Assembly (NCBI GenBank): GCA_021817875.1
Contig: JAKAFQ010000347.1
Span: 1-5,078 of the forward strand
DNA: 5,078 nucleotides
DNA from: Pseudomonadota bacterium
GTDB taxonomy: Bacteria > Pseudomonadota > Gammaproteobacteria > Steroidobacterales > Steroidobacteraceae
Direction: 5' to 3'
Positions 1-4,913 of the stretch are shown here, in pieces. How positions within the stretch are numbered: the stretch's first letter is position 1; each line of letters begins with the position of its first letter. The position numbers were made by a program, and so were the translations under genes. Below the pieces are notes generated by a model. It saw only the letters and a program-made list of their open reading frames with translations, ran no database searches and was not told the DNA's origin.

Positions 1-1
1 G

Positions 2-631
2 GCCGAACTCGAGCGAGATCTGCGGCTTGCGGGGCGCCTCGGCTTTAAATTCCTGCGGCCGAAATTTGGCGTCGTTTCCGCGGACCTTGACCCCGACCCC
101 ATCTGGCAGGGCGCCGTTGAGCGCGTGCTCGACCTGGCCGAAAAACTCGACGTCATCATCTGCCCCGAGATCCATTCACCCACGCCCCTCGATCATCCCG
201 TGGTCCACGGTTACATCGAGTTCATCGAGCGAACCGGTACCAGGAACTTCGGCCTGTTGATCGACACGGGAATCTTCCAGAACCGTCCGCTGCGCAGCTG
301 GGTGCATGAGGTCCCCAAAGGGGACAGCGGCCTTGCGAAGATCCTGAACGGAATCGCCGTCAATCCGGAGGAACTGCTCGGCATCGCCAAGTACATCGTG
401 TTCGTCCAGGCCAAATTTCACCATATCGACGCTGACCTGCGGGACGAGAACATACCCTGGGAAACCGTGCTCCCGGCGCTGAAGCGGGCCGGCTATTCGG
501 GCTACCTTTCTTCTGAATACGAAGGCGTGCGCGAACCCTGGGTGGCGATCGATCAGGTACGGCGTCAGCACGTGCTGCTGCGCAAGATCGAAGCGGAATA
601 CGACCGCGGACGAACGGGAAAACGCGCATGA
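2..631 (+). CDS. C-glycoside deglycosidase alpha-subunit-like TIM-barrel protein (sugar phosphate isomerase/epimerase family), 5'-truncated
   Basis: The frame is open from the left edge, so the N-terminal part is missing; 209 residues remain, against about 300 or more in family members. An internal GTG at 125 is not the true start. The protein has the AP-endonuclease-2/xylose-isomerase-like TIM-barrel pattern, and all four usual metal ligands appear on successive strands: Glu56 (PEIHSP), Asp88 (LLIDTG), His140 (AKFHH) and Glu172 (LSSEYEG), numbered from the first complete codon. The C-terminal VRRQHVLLRKI segment fits this family. The stop TGA overlaps the next gene's start (ATGA), so the two are probably translationally coupled. 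Because the partner is a recognised C-glycoside deglycosidase beta subunit, the likely role is the catalytic metal-dependent alpha subunit that cleaves the C-C glycosidic bond of 3-oxo-glycosides in the cytoplasm. The fold is clear; the specific reaction is inferred from the neighbour. The alternative is a generic sugar isomerase or epimerase. Confidence 0.85.
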   Translation, partial: AELERDLRLAGRLGFKFLRPKFGVVSADLDPDPIWQGAVERVLDLAEKLDVIICPEIHSPTPLDHPVVHGYIEFIERTGTRNFGLLIDTGIFQNRPLRSWVHEVPKGDSGLAKILNGIAVNPEELLGIAKYIVFVQAKFHHIDADLRDENIPWETVLPALKRAGYSGYLSSEYEGVREPWVAIDQVRRQHVLLRKIEAEYDRGRTGKRA

Positions 632-1035
632 TGTTCGAACACCAGCTGATCCAGGCCACGGGATTTCGCAATCATGGCCCCGTCGGCGCGCGTGACGGAT
701 TCGAGATCCGACTGCGCGTGCCGAACTACCGGGGTATGCGCCTGTCGCTGCTCGACGGCATCGATGTGACCGTTGACGGGGAGTTTTTCAGCCACGAAGT
801 CACCCGGCTGATACTCGGCGGCGTGACCTTCGACCTCACCGCCATGCGGGCCGCCACAACGGTACGGTGGGCGATGGAGGAGCCGGCTTCGGTGCTGGTC
901 CTCAAGCCGGGCGGTCTCGCCCCCGGGATTCACGACGTCAAGGTCGCCGCCCGCGTACGCTCGCCCTACTTTCCCCCACAGCTTCAACCGCTTCCGGTCC
1001 ATGCGCACCGCAAAGCGACCATCGTTTTGCCCTGA
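628..1035 (+). CDS. C-glycoside deglycosidase beta-subunit-like protein (DUF6379 type)
   Basis: A 135-aa soluble protein with no signal peptide or membrane segment. Its pattern matches the small beta subunit of C-glycoside deglycosidases as I remember it: YRG at 34-36, a VDG turn at 49-51, Trp81 followed by PA at 86-87, a GGLAPGIH block at 95-102, and an R-SPY element at 111-114 before a short beta-rich tail. In characterised enzymes (the DfgAB, CarBC and DgpBC types) this beta-sandwich subunit binds the TIM-barrel alpha subunit and helps shape the active site. The start ATG at 628 overlaps the upstream TGA; a second in-frame ATG at 631 is equally possible. Only a weak GGGAA precedes it, which fits translational coupling. 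The gene belongs to the same operon as the upstream alpha-like gene. Family assignment is by recalled sequence pattern, not a search; substrate is unknown. Confidence 0.82.
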   Translation: MMFEHQLIQATGFRNHGPVGARDGFEIRLRVPNYRGMRLSLLDGIDVTVDGEFFSHEVTRLILGGVTFDLTAMRAATTVRWAMEEPASVLVLKPGGLAPGIHDVKVAARVRSPYFPPQLQPLPVHAHRKATIVLP

Positions 1036-1729
1036 CGGCGTGCGCGCCGCACCGCAATCCCGGAAGCGGCGGCGCGCCACGCCCTATCATCGCGACGACC
1101 TGCGAGGCGAACTCCTGGCGGCCGGCCGAAGCTACGTGGGCAGACACGGACACATCGACCTGTCCATTCGCATGCTCGCCCAGTCCGTCGGCGTCTCCCC
1201 GGGTGCACCGTACCATCATTTCCCGGATCGTCGCTCGCTCCTGCTTGCAATCGCCATCGACGGCTTCCGGGAGATGACGGCCACTGCGACCGTGGTGGCC
1301 GACTGTGACTCCCCCCCGAAAGAGAAGCTGAGGCAAATGGGCCGCGTCTTCATCCGTTTCGCGGATGCCAACCCGCACCTGATAGAGCTGATGTACGAAA
1401 GTGAGCTGACCACGCCAACGCTGGACCCGGCGCTGCTCGAGTTCCAATTGAGAGGTCACAGGCTGCTGAAGCAGACGATCGTCGAGGCCGATCCCTCAGC
1501 AGCCGCTGCCCGCGATGCCGACCTTCGCGTCATCGCTTTCTGGGCAGCCATCTACGGCTTTTCCTCGATGCGTCGCAAGGGCGTGCTGCGCCCACACGAT
1601 CCGGGCGTTCTACCGACGGTCGACATAGCGGACGCCATCGTGGATCGGGCGCTGCTTTCGGCTCTCGGTACTTTCGACCATGACCGGCCGGAAGTCCGCC
1701 GCACGGCCGCCACCGACAAGCCGGATTGA
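1001..1729 (+). CDS. TetR/AcrR family transcriptional regulator
   Basis: A one-component DNA-binding repressor, probably acting on this cluster. From the ATG at 1001 it is 242 aa. A basic stretch (residues 20-32) leads into the TetR N-terminal three-helix domain at about 30-85, with the helix-turn-helix around 54-73 (IRMLAQSVGVSPGAPYHHF) and the typical DRRSLLLAI continuation. The C-terminal ligand domain contains RFADANPHLIELMYESEL, resembling the WHG-type TetR C-terminal domain. The 1001 start overlaps the beta-subunit gene by 35 bp. A GTG at 1040, 4 bp after that gene's TGA, gives a 229-aa protein and is equally plausible; neither has a clear Shine-Dalgarno. Its place inside the operon suggests autoregulation and control by a glycoside or aglycone ligand, but this is inference. 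Family assignment is secure; the start is not. Confidence 0.9.
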   Translation: MRTAKRPSFCPDGVRAAPQSRKRRRATPYHRDDLRGELLAAGRSYVGRHGHIDLSIRMLAQSVGVSPGAPYHHFPDRRSLLLAIAIDGFREMTATATVVADCDSPPKEKLRQMGRVFIRFADANPHLIELMYESELTTPTLDPALLEFQLRGHRLLKQTIVEADPSAAAARDADLRVIAFWAAIYGFSSMRRKGVLRPHDPGVLPTVDIADAIVDRALLSALGTFDHDRPEVRRTAATDKPD

Positions 1730-1784
1730 TCCGCTCACCGACAGCCAATCATCGATCCGGCAACAACGATCATCGCGATTCGCC

Positions 1785-1790
1785 GAGGAG
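1785..1790 (+). promoter_or_regulatory. Ribosome binding site of the VOC protein gene
   Basis: GAGGAG lies 9 nt upstream of the ATG at 1800. It is one of the clearest Shine-Dalgarno sites in the window and fixes the VOC start at 1800, although the reading frame stays open further upstream, back into the tetR-like gene. Confidence 0.75.
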
Positions 1791-1799
1791 CCATCGATC

Positions 1800-2207
1800 A
1801 TGAGCAACTCTCTGGGCCTGAAGGCCCACCACATCACTGCCCGCGTCTCCAATCTCGCGACGGCGCTCGAATGGTACCTGAAGGTCCTCGATCTTCAACT
1901 CCTGGATGAAGGGGAACTGCTGGACGGCGCCATCAAGTACGCCGTCGTTGCATTATCCGGTTACTCCATAAGCCTGATGCAGATGAACCTGCCCGCGGTC
2001 CCGGGCACTCCAGGCGCCGGCGCCGTGCCGTCCTGGGTTCATCCTGTGTTTTCCGTACCGGATCCCGAGCAGGCCTACCGCGAGCTCGTCAGCAAAGGAG
2101 TTCGCGTCGCAACGCACGGCCCTAAAGTCACACCAGTCAAATCCTTCATGTTCTATGACTGCGAAGGCAATGAGCTCGAAATAGTAGCCGAGGGCGCGAT
2201 TCATTGA
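1800..2207 (+). CDS. VOC family protein (glyoxalase/bleomycin-resistance/dioxygenase superfamily)
   Basis: A 135-aa protein with one pair of beta-alpha-beta-beta-beta modules. Module 1 begins KAHHITARVSNLATALEWY, with candidate metal ligand His11. Module 2 begins SWVHPVFSVPDPEQAYREL, with candidate ligand His81, and ends in the classic FYDCEGNELEIV strand with candidate ligand Glu127. The equivalent ligand at the end of module 1 is not obvious (SISLMQM), so the metal site may be incomplete. VOC proteins include epimerases, isomerases, lyases and ring-cleaving dioxygenases, usually acting on small molecules via a divalent metal. It lies 70 bp after the tetR-like gene on the same strand, so it probably belongs to the same catabolic unit, perhaps acting on the released sugar or aglycone. 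The family is well supported; the reaction is unknown. Confidence 0.88.
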   Translation: MSNSLGLKAHHITARVSNLATALEWYLKVLDLQLLDEGELLDGAIKYAVVALSGYSISLMQMNLPAVPGTPGAGAVPSWVHPVFSVPDPEQAYRELVSKGVRVATHGPKVTPVKSFMFYDCEGNELEIVAEGAIH

Positions 2208-2309
2208 GCCGACCTCATTCAGCACGCGCGCTTCATCAGGAACCCGCGTCGAAGGCGGGCGGGACCTGGAGACGCCATTGCCTCTCGACTTTTAATTCAC
2301 ACAATTTTC

Positions 2310-2314
2310 AGGAA
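2310..2314 (+). promoter_or_regulatory. Ribosome binding site selecting a GTG start
   Basis: AGGAA sits 8 nt before the GTG at 2323 and supports that start. The nearby ATG at 2318 is out of frame and would stop after two codons (ATG CCG TGA), so it is not the gene start. The preceding A/T-rich patch (about 2288-2308) may hold a promoter, but I see no well-spaced -35/-10 pair. Confidence 0.65.
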
Positions 2315-2322
2315 TTGATGCC

Positions 2323-3168
2323 GTGAAATTTTCCGTATCTCTCGATGCAATGTCCTTCGACTTTGAGCACTTCGGCGCCAGCCCACAGAACTGTCTCGAA
2401 GGCATGCGGCGGATCAGGAACGCCGGTTTCGACGCAGTGGAGTTCTTCGGCCCGAACAAGGATATCGGCGCGATAGCCGCGTTGAGCCGTGAGATAAAAC
2501 TCGAAATCGCCGCGATCGCGGTGACGGACAAGTCTTGGTCATTCAGGCCCGAACCTGATTTCCGGGTACCGTTCATAACCTTGTGTGATGCAGACAATCA
2601 GGGACGGTTCCTCGAGGCTCTGCGGCGCACCATGGACGATGCACGGCAGCTCGATTGTCGAATCATCATCACCCACGCAGGAAACGTGATTCACGGGGTC
2701 TCTCGCGACAGGCAGCGCACCAGCATCGTTTCGAGCCTGAACCAGGCGGCCAAACTGCTCGACTCATCCGGCTTGACGCTGGTCGTGGAACCCATCAATG
2801 CCGTTGACCACCCTGGAGACTTCATCACGAGCTCAGAAGAGGCGTTTGCCATTCTGCGTGAGGTAGACAGCCCGAATGTGAAGCTGCTTTACGACATCTA
2901 TCACATGCAGGTCATGGAAGGCAATCTGATCCCCACGATCACCCGGAACATCACCAATATTGCCCATCTTCAGGGGGCGAGCAACCCCGGCAGAGGGGAT
3001 ATCCGCGGTGGCGAAATCAACTACCCGGAAGTATTGAATGCGGCGGTGCGCGCCGGATATGATGGTTTCTTCGGCCTCGAATACGGCCCGCACGGGGCGC
3101 TGCTCGAAAAGTTGCAAGAGACGGCGGATTTTCTCCACCGCACGGTCAACCGCCGTCGCATGCCCTAG
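2323..3168 (+). CDS. Hydroxypyruvate isomerase-like TIM-barrel protein (sugar phosphate isomerase/epimerase family)
   Basis: A 281-aa cytoplasmic protein starting at a GTG with a good ribosome binding site. The central and C-terminal parts follow hydroxypyruvate isomerase closely: LVVEPINAVDHPGDF (Glu156), NVKLLYDIYHMQVMEG (Asp191, His194), IAHLQGASNPGRG (His215, Gln217), GEINYPEVLNAAVRAGYDGFFGLEYGP (Glu253). Glu156, Asp191, Gln217 and Glu253 fit the metal site and the catalytic glutamate pair of this fold. Known hydroxypyruvate isomerases are about 260 aa and convert hydroxypyruvate to tartronate semialdehyde. Related cluster-borne proteins act on other keto-sugars or sugar acids, so the substrate here is open. 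It lies 115 bp after the VOC gene on the same strand and may have its own promoter. With the first gene it makes two proteins of the same fold in one cluster; this one lacks an adjacent beta subunit and has its own conserved active site. Confidence 0.88.
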   Translation: MKFSVSLDAMSFDFEHFGASPQNCLEGMRRIRNAGFDAVEFFGPNKDIGAIAALSREIKLEIAAIAVTDKSWSFRPEPDFRVPFITLCDADNQGRFLEALRRTMDDARQLDCRIIITHAGNVIHGVSRDRQRTSIVSSLNQAAKLLDSSGLTLVVEPINAVDHPGDFITSSEEAFAILREVDSPNVKLLYDIYHMQVMEGNLIPTITRNITNIAHLQGASNPGRGDIRGGEINYPEVLNAAVRAGYDGFFGLEYGPHGALLEKLQETADFLHRTVNRRRMP

Positions 3169-3574
3169 AGGCATGTAACTGCCGGATGAGTGCCGAACCA
3201 TGCCTCGAGCTGCGGCGCCAGCACCCTGGCCACTCGTCCGGGGTGTCGGCTGTACAGACCCGTCAGATGACGGTTACAGGCCACCGGGAAGCTCACTGGC
3301 ATGGCCTTCCGCGGCTGCACGCGCACTCGCAGCGAGCGCCGAGAGAGTCGGCGCCGGGATGGAGCGCACCGTTCACGGCATCCCGGTCATCGTGATCACG
3401 GCCCGGATGTCTCAGGCGCGGCGCGGCCTGTCGGACTTCACGATGTTGGAGAGGCGATAGTCACGGGCGCTCTCCTGGTTGGCTGAAGCGCCATCCCATT
3501 GGCCTCCCAGAGCTGATCGCTTCTTGAAACCGGCCACAGACTTGACCACGGCCGCTTCGAGGATTGCTCGTTTT
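3169..3574. other. Gene-poor stretch between catabolic cluster and tRNA-inserted element
   Basis: No convincing gene is seen in about 400 bp. Several short open frames exist on both strands without good ribosome binding sites or recognisable motifs. Two minus-strand pieces look weakly protein-like. One is 45 codons at 3165-3302, containing RHPGRVARVLAPQLEAW and overlapping the end of the isomerase gene. The other runs from the tRNA-derived repeat down to a stop at 3412 and contains SARDYRLSNIVKSDRPRRA. They could be remnants of a gene that once lay downstream of the tRNA. No T-tract terminator was found for the upstream operon. Confidence 0.4.
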
Positions 3575-3626
3575 GATTGGGCGGAGCGCCGAGATTTGAA
3601 CTCGGGACCCCTTGCACCCCATGCAA
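3575..3626 (-). repeat. Left attachment-site repeat (truncated tRNA-Pro 3' copy)
   Basis: This 52-bp stretch matches 4862-4913 at 51 of 52 positions. Read on the minus strand it carries the anticodon arm (from TTGC of the 5' stem side), variable loop, T arm, acceptor 3' strand, CCA and three further bases. The single difference is at 3581, equivalent to the tRNA discriminator base: C on the tRNA strand here, A in the real tRNA. The D arm and 5' acceptor strand are missing, so this is not a working tRNA. Confidence 0.9.
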
Positions 3627-3630
3627 TTGA

Positions 3631-3660
3631 GGGCTGCAACGGGCTGCAACCAGTCGCAAC
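3631..3660 (+). repeat. Three tandem decamers next to the left attachment repeat
   Basis: GGGCTGCAAC occurs twice in immediate succession (3631-3640, 3641-3650), followed by the related CAGTCGCAAC (3651-3660). The 10-bp period places the copies on one face of the helix, as in contiguous integrase arm-binding sites or an operator array. Two inverted GTTGC words follow (3723-3727 and 3743-3747). They start 4 bp inside the left attachment repeat. The function is inferred from layout only. Confidence 0.55.
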
Positions 3661-3683
3661 ACGCGACGCGCATAAACTACTAC

Positions 3684-3697
3684 GAATATCGGTATTC
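3684..3697. repeat. Small palindrome upstream of the AlpA-like gene
   Basis: GAATA TCGG TATTC is a perfect 5-bp inverted repeat with a 4-bp spacer, in the most A/T-rich part of the element's left end, about 75 bp before the AlpA-like start. The arms extend by two more pairs if one T is bulged. It could be an operator or excisionase site, or part of a promoter (TATTCT at 3693 resembles a -10 box). Too short to be certain. Confidence 0.35.
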
Positions 3698-3756
3698 TGT
3701 CGCATACTTGCCATTGCGCTCCGTTGCATTACCATACACCACGTTGCGCACGAAAG

Positions 3757-3774
3757 TGTCCATAAGCTGTCCAT
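3757..3774 (+). repeat. Left-end TGTCCAT direct pair
   Basis: TGTCCAT occurs at 3757-3763 and again at 3768-3774, 11 bp apart. The same heptamer appears in direct and inverted form at the right end of the element. The pair lies 130 bp inside the left attachment repeat, just before and into the AlpA-like start codon, so it could serve as integrase arm sites, as an autoregulatory operator, or both. Confidence 0.55.
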
Positions 3775-4006
3775 GGAAGCGGGATTTACGCGGTGTCCGC
3801 CCAGGAAATTGGAGAAACGCAAAGCTGAGCGGCTACCTGGCATCGATCAGGGACTCAGTACCCGCGACGTCGAGCGGATCACCGGGCGGCACCGGCGCAC
3901 GATCTACCGCTGGGTATGCGCCGGTACATTCCCCGCCAAGCGGGCCGGCGGCGGACGGGGCTGGCTTCGCTCTGATGTCGAGAGATGGCTGAATGGCGCC
4001 GGGTAA
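3773..4006 (+). CDS. AlpA/excisionase-like helix-turn-helix protein
   Basis: A 77-aa basic DNA-binding protein. Residues 28-52 (LSTRDVERITGRHRRTIYRWV) form a MerR/AlpA-type helix-turn-helix. A GGGRGW turn (59-64) and a closing SDVERWL helix (67-73) follow, the standard order for AlpA regulators and tyrosine-recombination excisionases encoded on prophages and islands. These proteins usually activate integrase expression or bend attachment-site DNA during excision. The ATG at 3773 is chosen because the frame upstream runs through the tRNA-derived repeat and has no family similarity. No Shine-Dalgarno is visible, so the start is uncertain, and the start codon lies within a TGTCCAT repeat. It is convergent with the toxin gene 43 bp away. 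Within an element lacking an integrase, it may be the surviving control or excision gene. Confidence 0.75.
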   Translation: MEAGFTRCPPRKLEKRKAERLPGIDQGLSTRDVERITGRHRRTIYRWVCAGTFPAKRAGGGRGWLRSDVERWLNGAG

Positions 4007-4049
4007 CCTTCCCACCGGCAGGCCGATCTCGTACCGAGAACAGCGGAAC

Positions 4050-4484
4050 CTACGCCGCCTTGAGGGCGATAAAATCAGCGGGGGACAGGATCTGAATGCC
4101 GCGCCAGGGATGCATCGATAGCAGGTGGTGGACATCACTGCTCACGATGACGGCCGCCTTGCCTGCAAGGGCCAGCACCAGGTACTTGTCGTCCTTGGGA
4201 TCCCGACACCCGCGCACGGGTGCGGGATGCTCGATCCGGTCCGCAGCGACGACGATCAGATCCAGAATGCGCTGGCGGTGCTCGATGGAGACGTACCGAT
4301 CGAACTTCTTCCGAAAGAGGACTTCCCGATACTCGTCCTCGACTTCCTGCGAGAGCAGGAGCCGGTTGGGCTCGTTCACGGCCCGCAAGAGGGCTTGCTC
4401 CGGGAGACTGTCAGCTTTCAGGGCGGCGGAGACGAGCGTCGAAGCATCGACGACAACGATCAAGTCCGTTGCTCGGATCGCCAC
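4050..4484 (-). CDS. PIN-domain toxin of a type II toxin-antitoxin system
   Basis: A 144-aa protein if started at the GTG at 4484. All acidic PIN-domain positions are visible: Asp13 in VVVDASTLVSA, Glu51 in EDEYREVL, Asp95/Asp98/Asp99 in CRDPKDDKYLVLA and Asp117 in VSSDVHHL. This resembles the PIN family grouped as 'putative toxin component' (COG1569/PIN_3 type), metal-dependent RNases that cleave cellular RNA when free of antitoxin. Its start lies inside the antitoxin gene (25-bp overlap). A TTG at 4463, overlapping the antitoxin TGA by two bases as TTGA, gives a protein eight residues shorter that begins right before the first PIN strand and is also credible. The intact active-site residues suggest a functional nuclease. 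It is co-transcribed with the upstream antitoxin gene. Confidence 0.88.
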   Translation of the reverse strand: MAIRATDLIVVVDASTLVSAALKADSLPEQALLRAVNEPNRLLLSQEVEDEYREVLFRKKFDRYVSIEHRQRILDLIVVAADRIEHPAPVRGCRDPKDDKYLVLALAGKAAVIVSSDVHHLLSMHPWRGIQILSPADFIALKAA

Positions 4485-4699
4485 GCGCGCAGCTCGGCGT
4501 CGATCTCCGAGTCGGTCAACCCTTTCGCTCGCGCTTCGCGTTTGGCCTCGGCGATCGCCTCTTCGATGAGGTCGCGGGCACGGCCGCCCTTGATCAGGCC
4601 GCTCAGATAACGCCCTGCGGCAGCCCGGCGCGCAGGGTTCTCGAAGGCGCGCGCGGCGTCGGAATCGACCGGAATGGTGACGTCGACTGTGGTGCCCAT
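4460..4699 (-). CDS. Antitoxin of the PIN toxin pair (VapB-like, ribbon-helix-helix type)
   Basis: A 79-aa protein directly upstream of and overlapping the PIN toxin gene, the normal antitoxin-first order. The N-terminus (TTVDVTIPVDSDAARAF, residues 3-19) looks like the DNA-binding strand and first helix of a small RHH-type repressor. The C-terminal half is helical and charged (ARDLIEEAIAEAKREARAK, 41-59) and ends in DSEIDAELRAW, typical of the flexible part that wraps around a PIN toxin. The ATG at 4699 is preferred over an upstream ATG at 4762 because AGGAGA lies 5 nt before it and the extra 21 residues look non-conserved. Expected role: neutralise the toxin and repress its own operon. The pairing is secure; the subfamily is not. 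Confidence 0.82.
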   Translation of the reverse strand: MGTTVDVTIPVDSDAARAFENPARRAAAGRYLSGLIKGGRARDLIEEAIAEAKREARAKGLTDSEIDAELRAWRSEQRT

Positions 4700-4704
4700 C
4701 GGAA

Positions 4705-4710
4705 TCTCCT
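4705..4710 (-). promoter_or_regulatory. Ribosome binding site of the antitoxin gene
   Basis: On the minus strand AGGAGA precedes the ATG at 4699 by 5 nt. It selects this start over the in-frame ATG at 4762 and gives the antitoxin strong translation, as expected for a system where antitoxin must exceed toxin. Confidence 0.75.
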
Positions 4711-4792
4711 CGGCTGCCGCCAAGTCCTGAATGCCCCTATTCTGCCAGCCGCGAGCGATCACCGCTGCGAGGCAAAAGGATCAGGATGCTTC

Positions 4793-4837
4793 ATGGACAG
4801 CCCCCTGCTTTACGGGGTGTCCATAAAGGTGTCCATA
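4793..4837. repeat. Right-end TGTCCAT cluster with hairpin
   Basis: Three copies of TGTCCAT: inverted at 4793-4799 (ATGGACA), direct at 4818-4824 and direct at 4830-4836 (12-bp step). The first two form a near-perfect inverted repeat, ATGGACA-G-CCCC paired with GGGG-TGTCCAT across a 9-nt loop, with one bulged G. The cluster ends 25 bp before the right attachment repeat and mirrors the TGTCCAT pair at the left end. No T-run follows on either strand, so it is not a standard terminator. Binding sites for an integrase, excisionase or the AlpA-like protein are the preferred reading. Confidence 0.6.
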
Positions 4838-4861
4838 CGCTCGAAAAGGGATGCTCTGAAA

Positions 4862-4913
4862 GATTGGTCGGAGCGCCGAGATTTGAACTCGGGACCCCTT
4901 GCACCCCATGCAA
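4862..4913 (-). repeat. Right attachment-site repeat inside tRNA-Pro
   Basis: The partner of the repeat at 3575-3626, same orientation, 51/52 identical. It covers the tRNA from the anticodon arm to the CCA end plus three bases. Identity stops in the anticodon stem on the D-arm side, so the strand exchange point probably lies in or near the anticodon arm, a common integrase target. Confidence 0.9.

Larger units (their letters stand above)
3575..4913. mobile_element. Small tRNA-Pro-integrated genetic element (integrase-less island or remnant)
   Basis: A 1287-bp unit (repeat to repeat) bounded by 52-bp direct repeats, one of which is the 3' part of an intact tRNA-Pro gene. This is the usual outcome of tyrosine-integrase insertion into a tRNA: one end keeps a functional tRNA and the other keeps a truncated copy. 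Inside are an AlpA/excisionase-like regulator on the plus strand, a convergent toxin-antitoxin pair on the minus strand, and short repeats near both ends. No integrase gene or recognisable integrase fragment is present, so it is either an internal-deletion remnant kept by the addiction module or a mini-element mobilised in trans. The boundaries are seen directly; mobility is inferred. Confidence 0.78.

Noticed and set aside
565..1080. Long minus-strand open frame (171 codons)
   Set aside because: It is antisense to the deglycosidase beta gene, has no recognisable motifs, and is explained by G+C-rich codon bias on the opposite strand.
938..1459. Minus-strand open frame of 173 codons
   Set aside because: It lies opposite the clear TetR gene, with low-complexity charged composition and no family signal.
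1730..1799. TetR operator built from repeated ATCGATC/CGATCAT words
   Set aside because: The words recur but do not form a convincing dyad of usual TetR operator length.
2243..2259. CCCGC/GCGGG hairpin as terminator of the VOC gene
   Set aside because: It has a short 5-bp stem, a 7-nt loop and no T-tract; chance pairing is likely in G+C-rich DNA.
3575..3626. A second tRNA-Pro gene
   Set aside because: Only the 3' part is present; the D arm and 5' acceptor strand are absent.
3631..3660. CRISPR-like repeats
   Set aside because: The units are 10 bp, contiguous and without spacers.
3479..3772. N-terminal extension of the AlpA-like protein
   Set aside because: This frame runs through the tRNA-derived repeat and repeat array and lacks family similarity; the ATG at 3773 fits the usual length.
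4027..4039. TCTCG-TAC-CGAGA hairpin between the convergent AlpA-like and toxin genes
   Set aside because: The position suits a terminator, but there is no T-run on either strand and the stem is only 5 bp.
4125..4610. Plus-strand open frame of 161 codons
   Set aside because: It is antisense to the toxin and antitoxin genes, whose motifs are clear on the minus strand.
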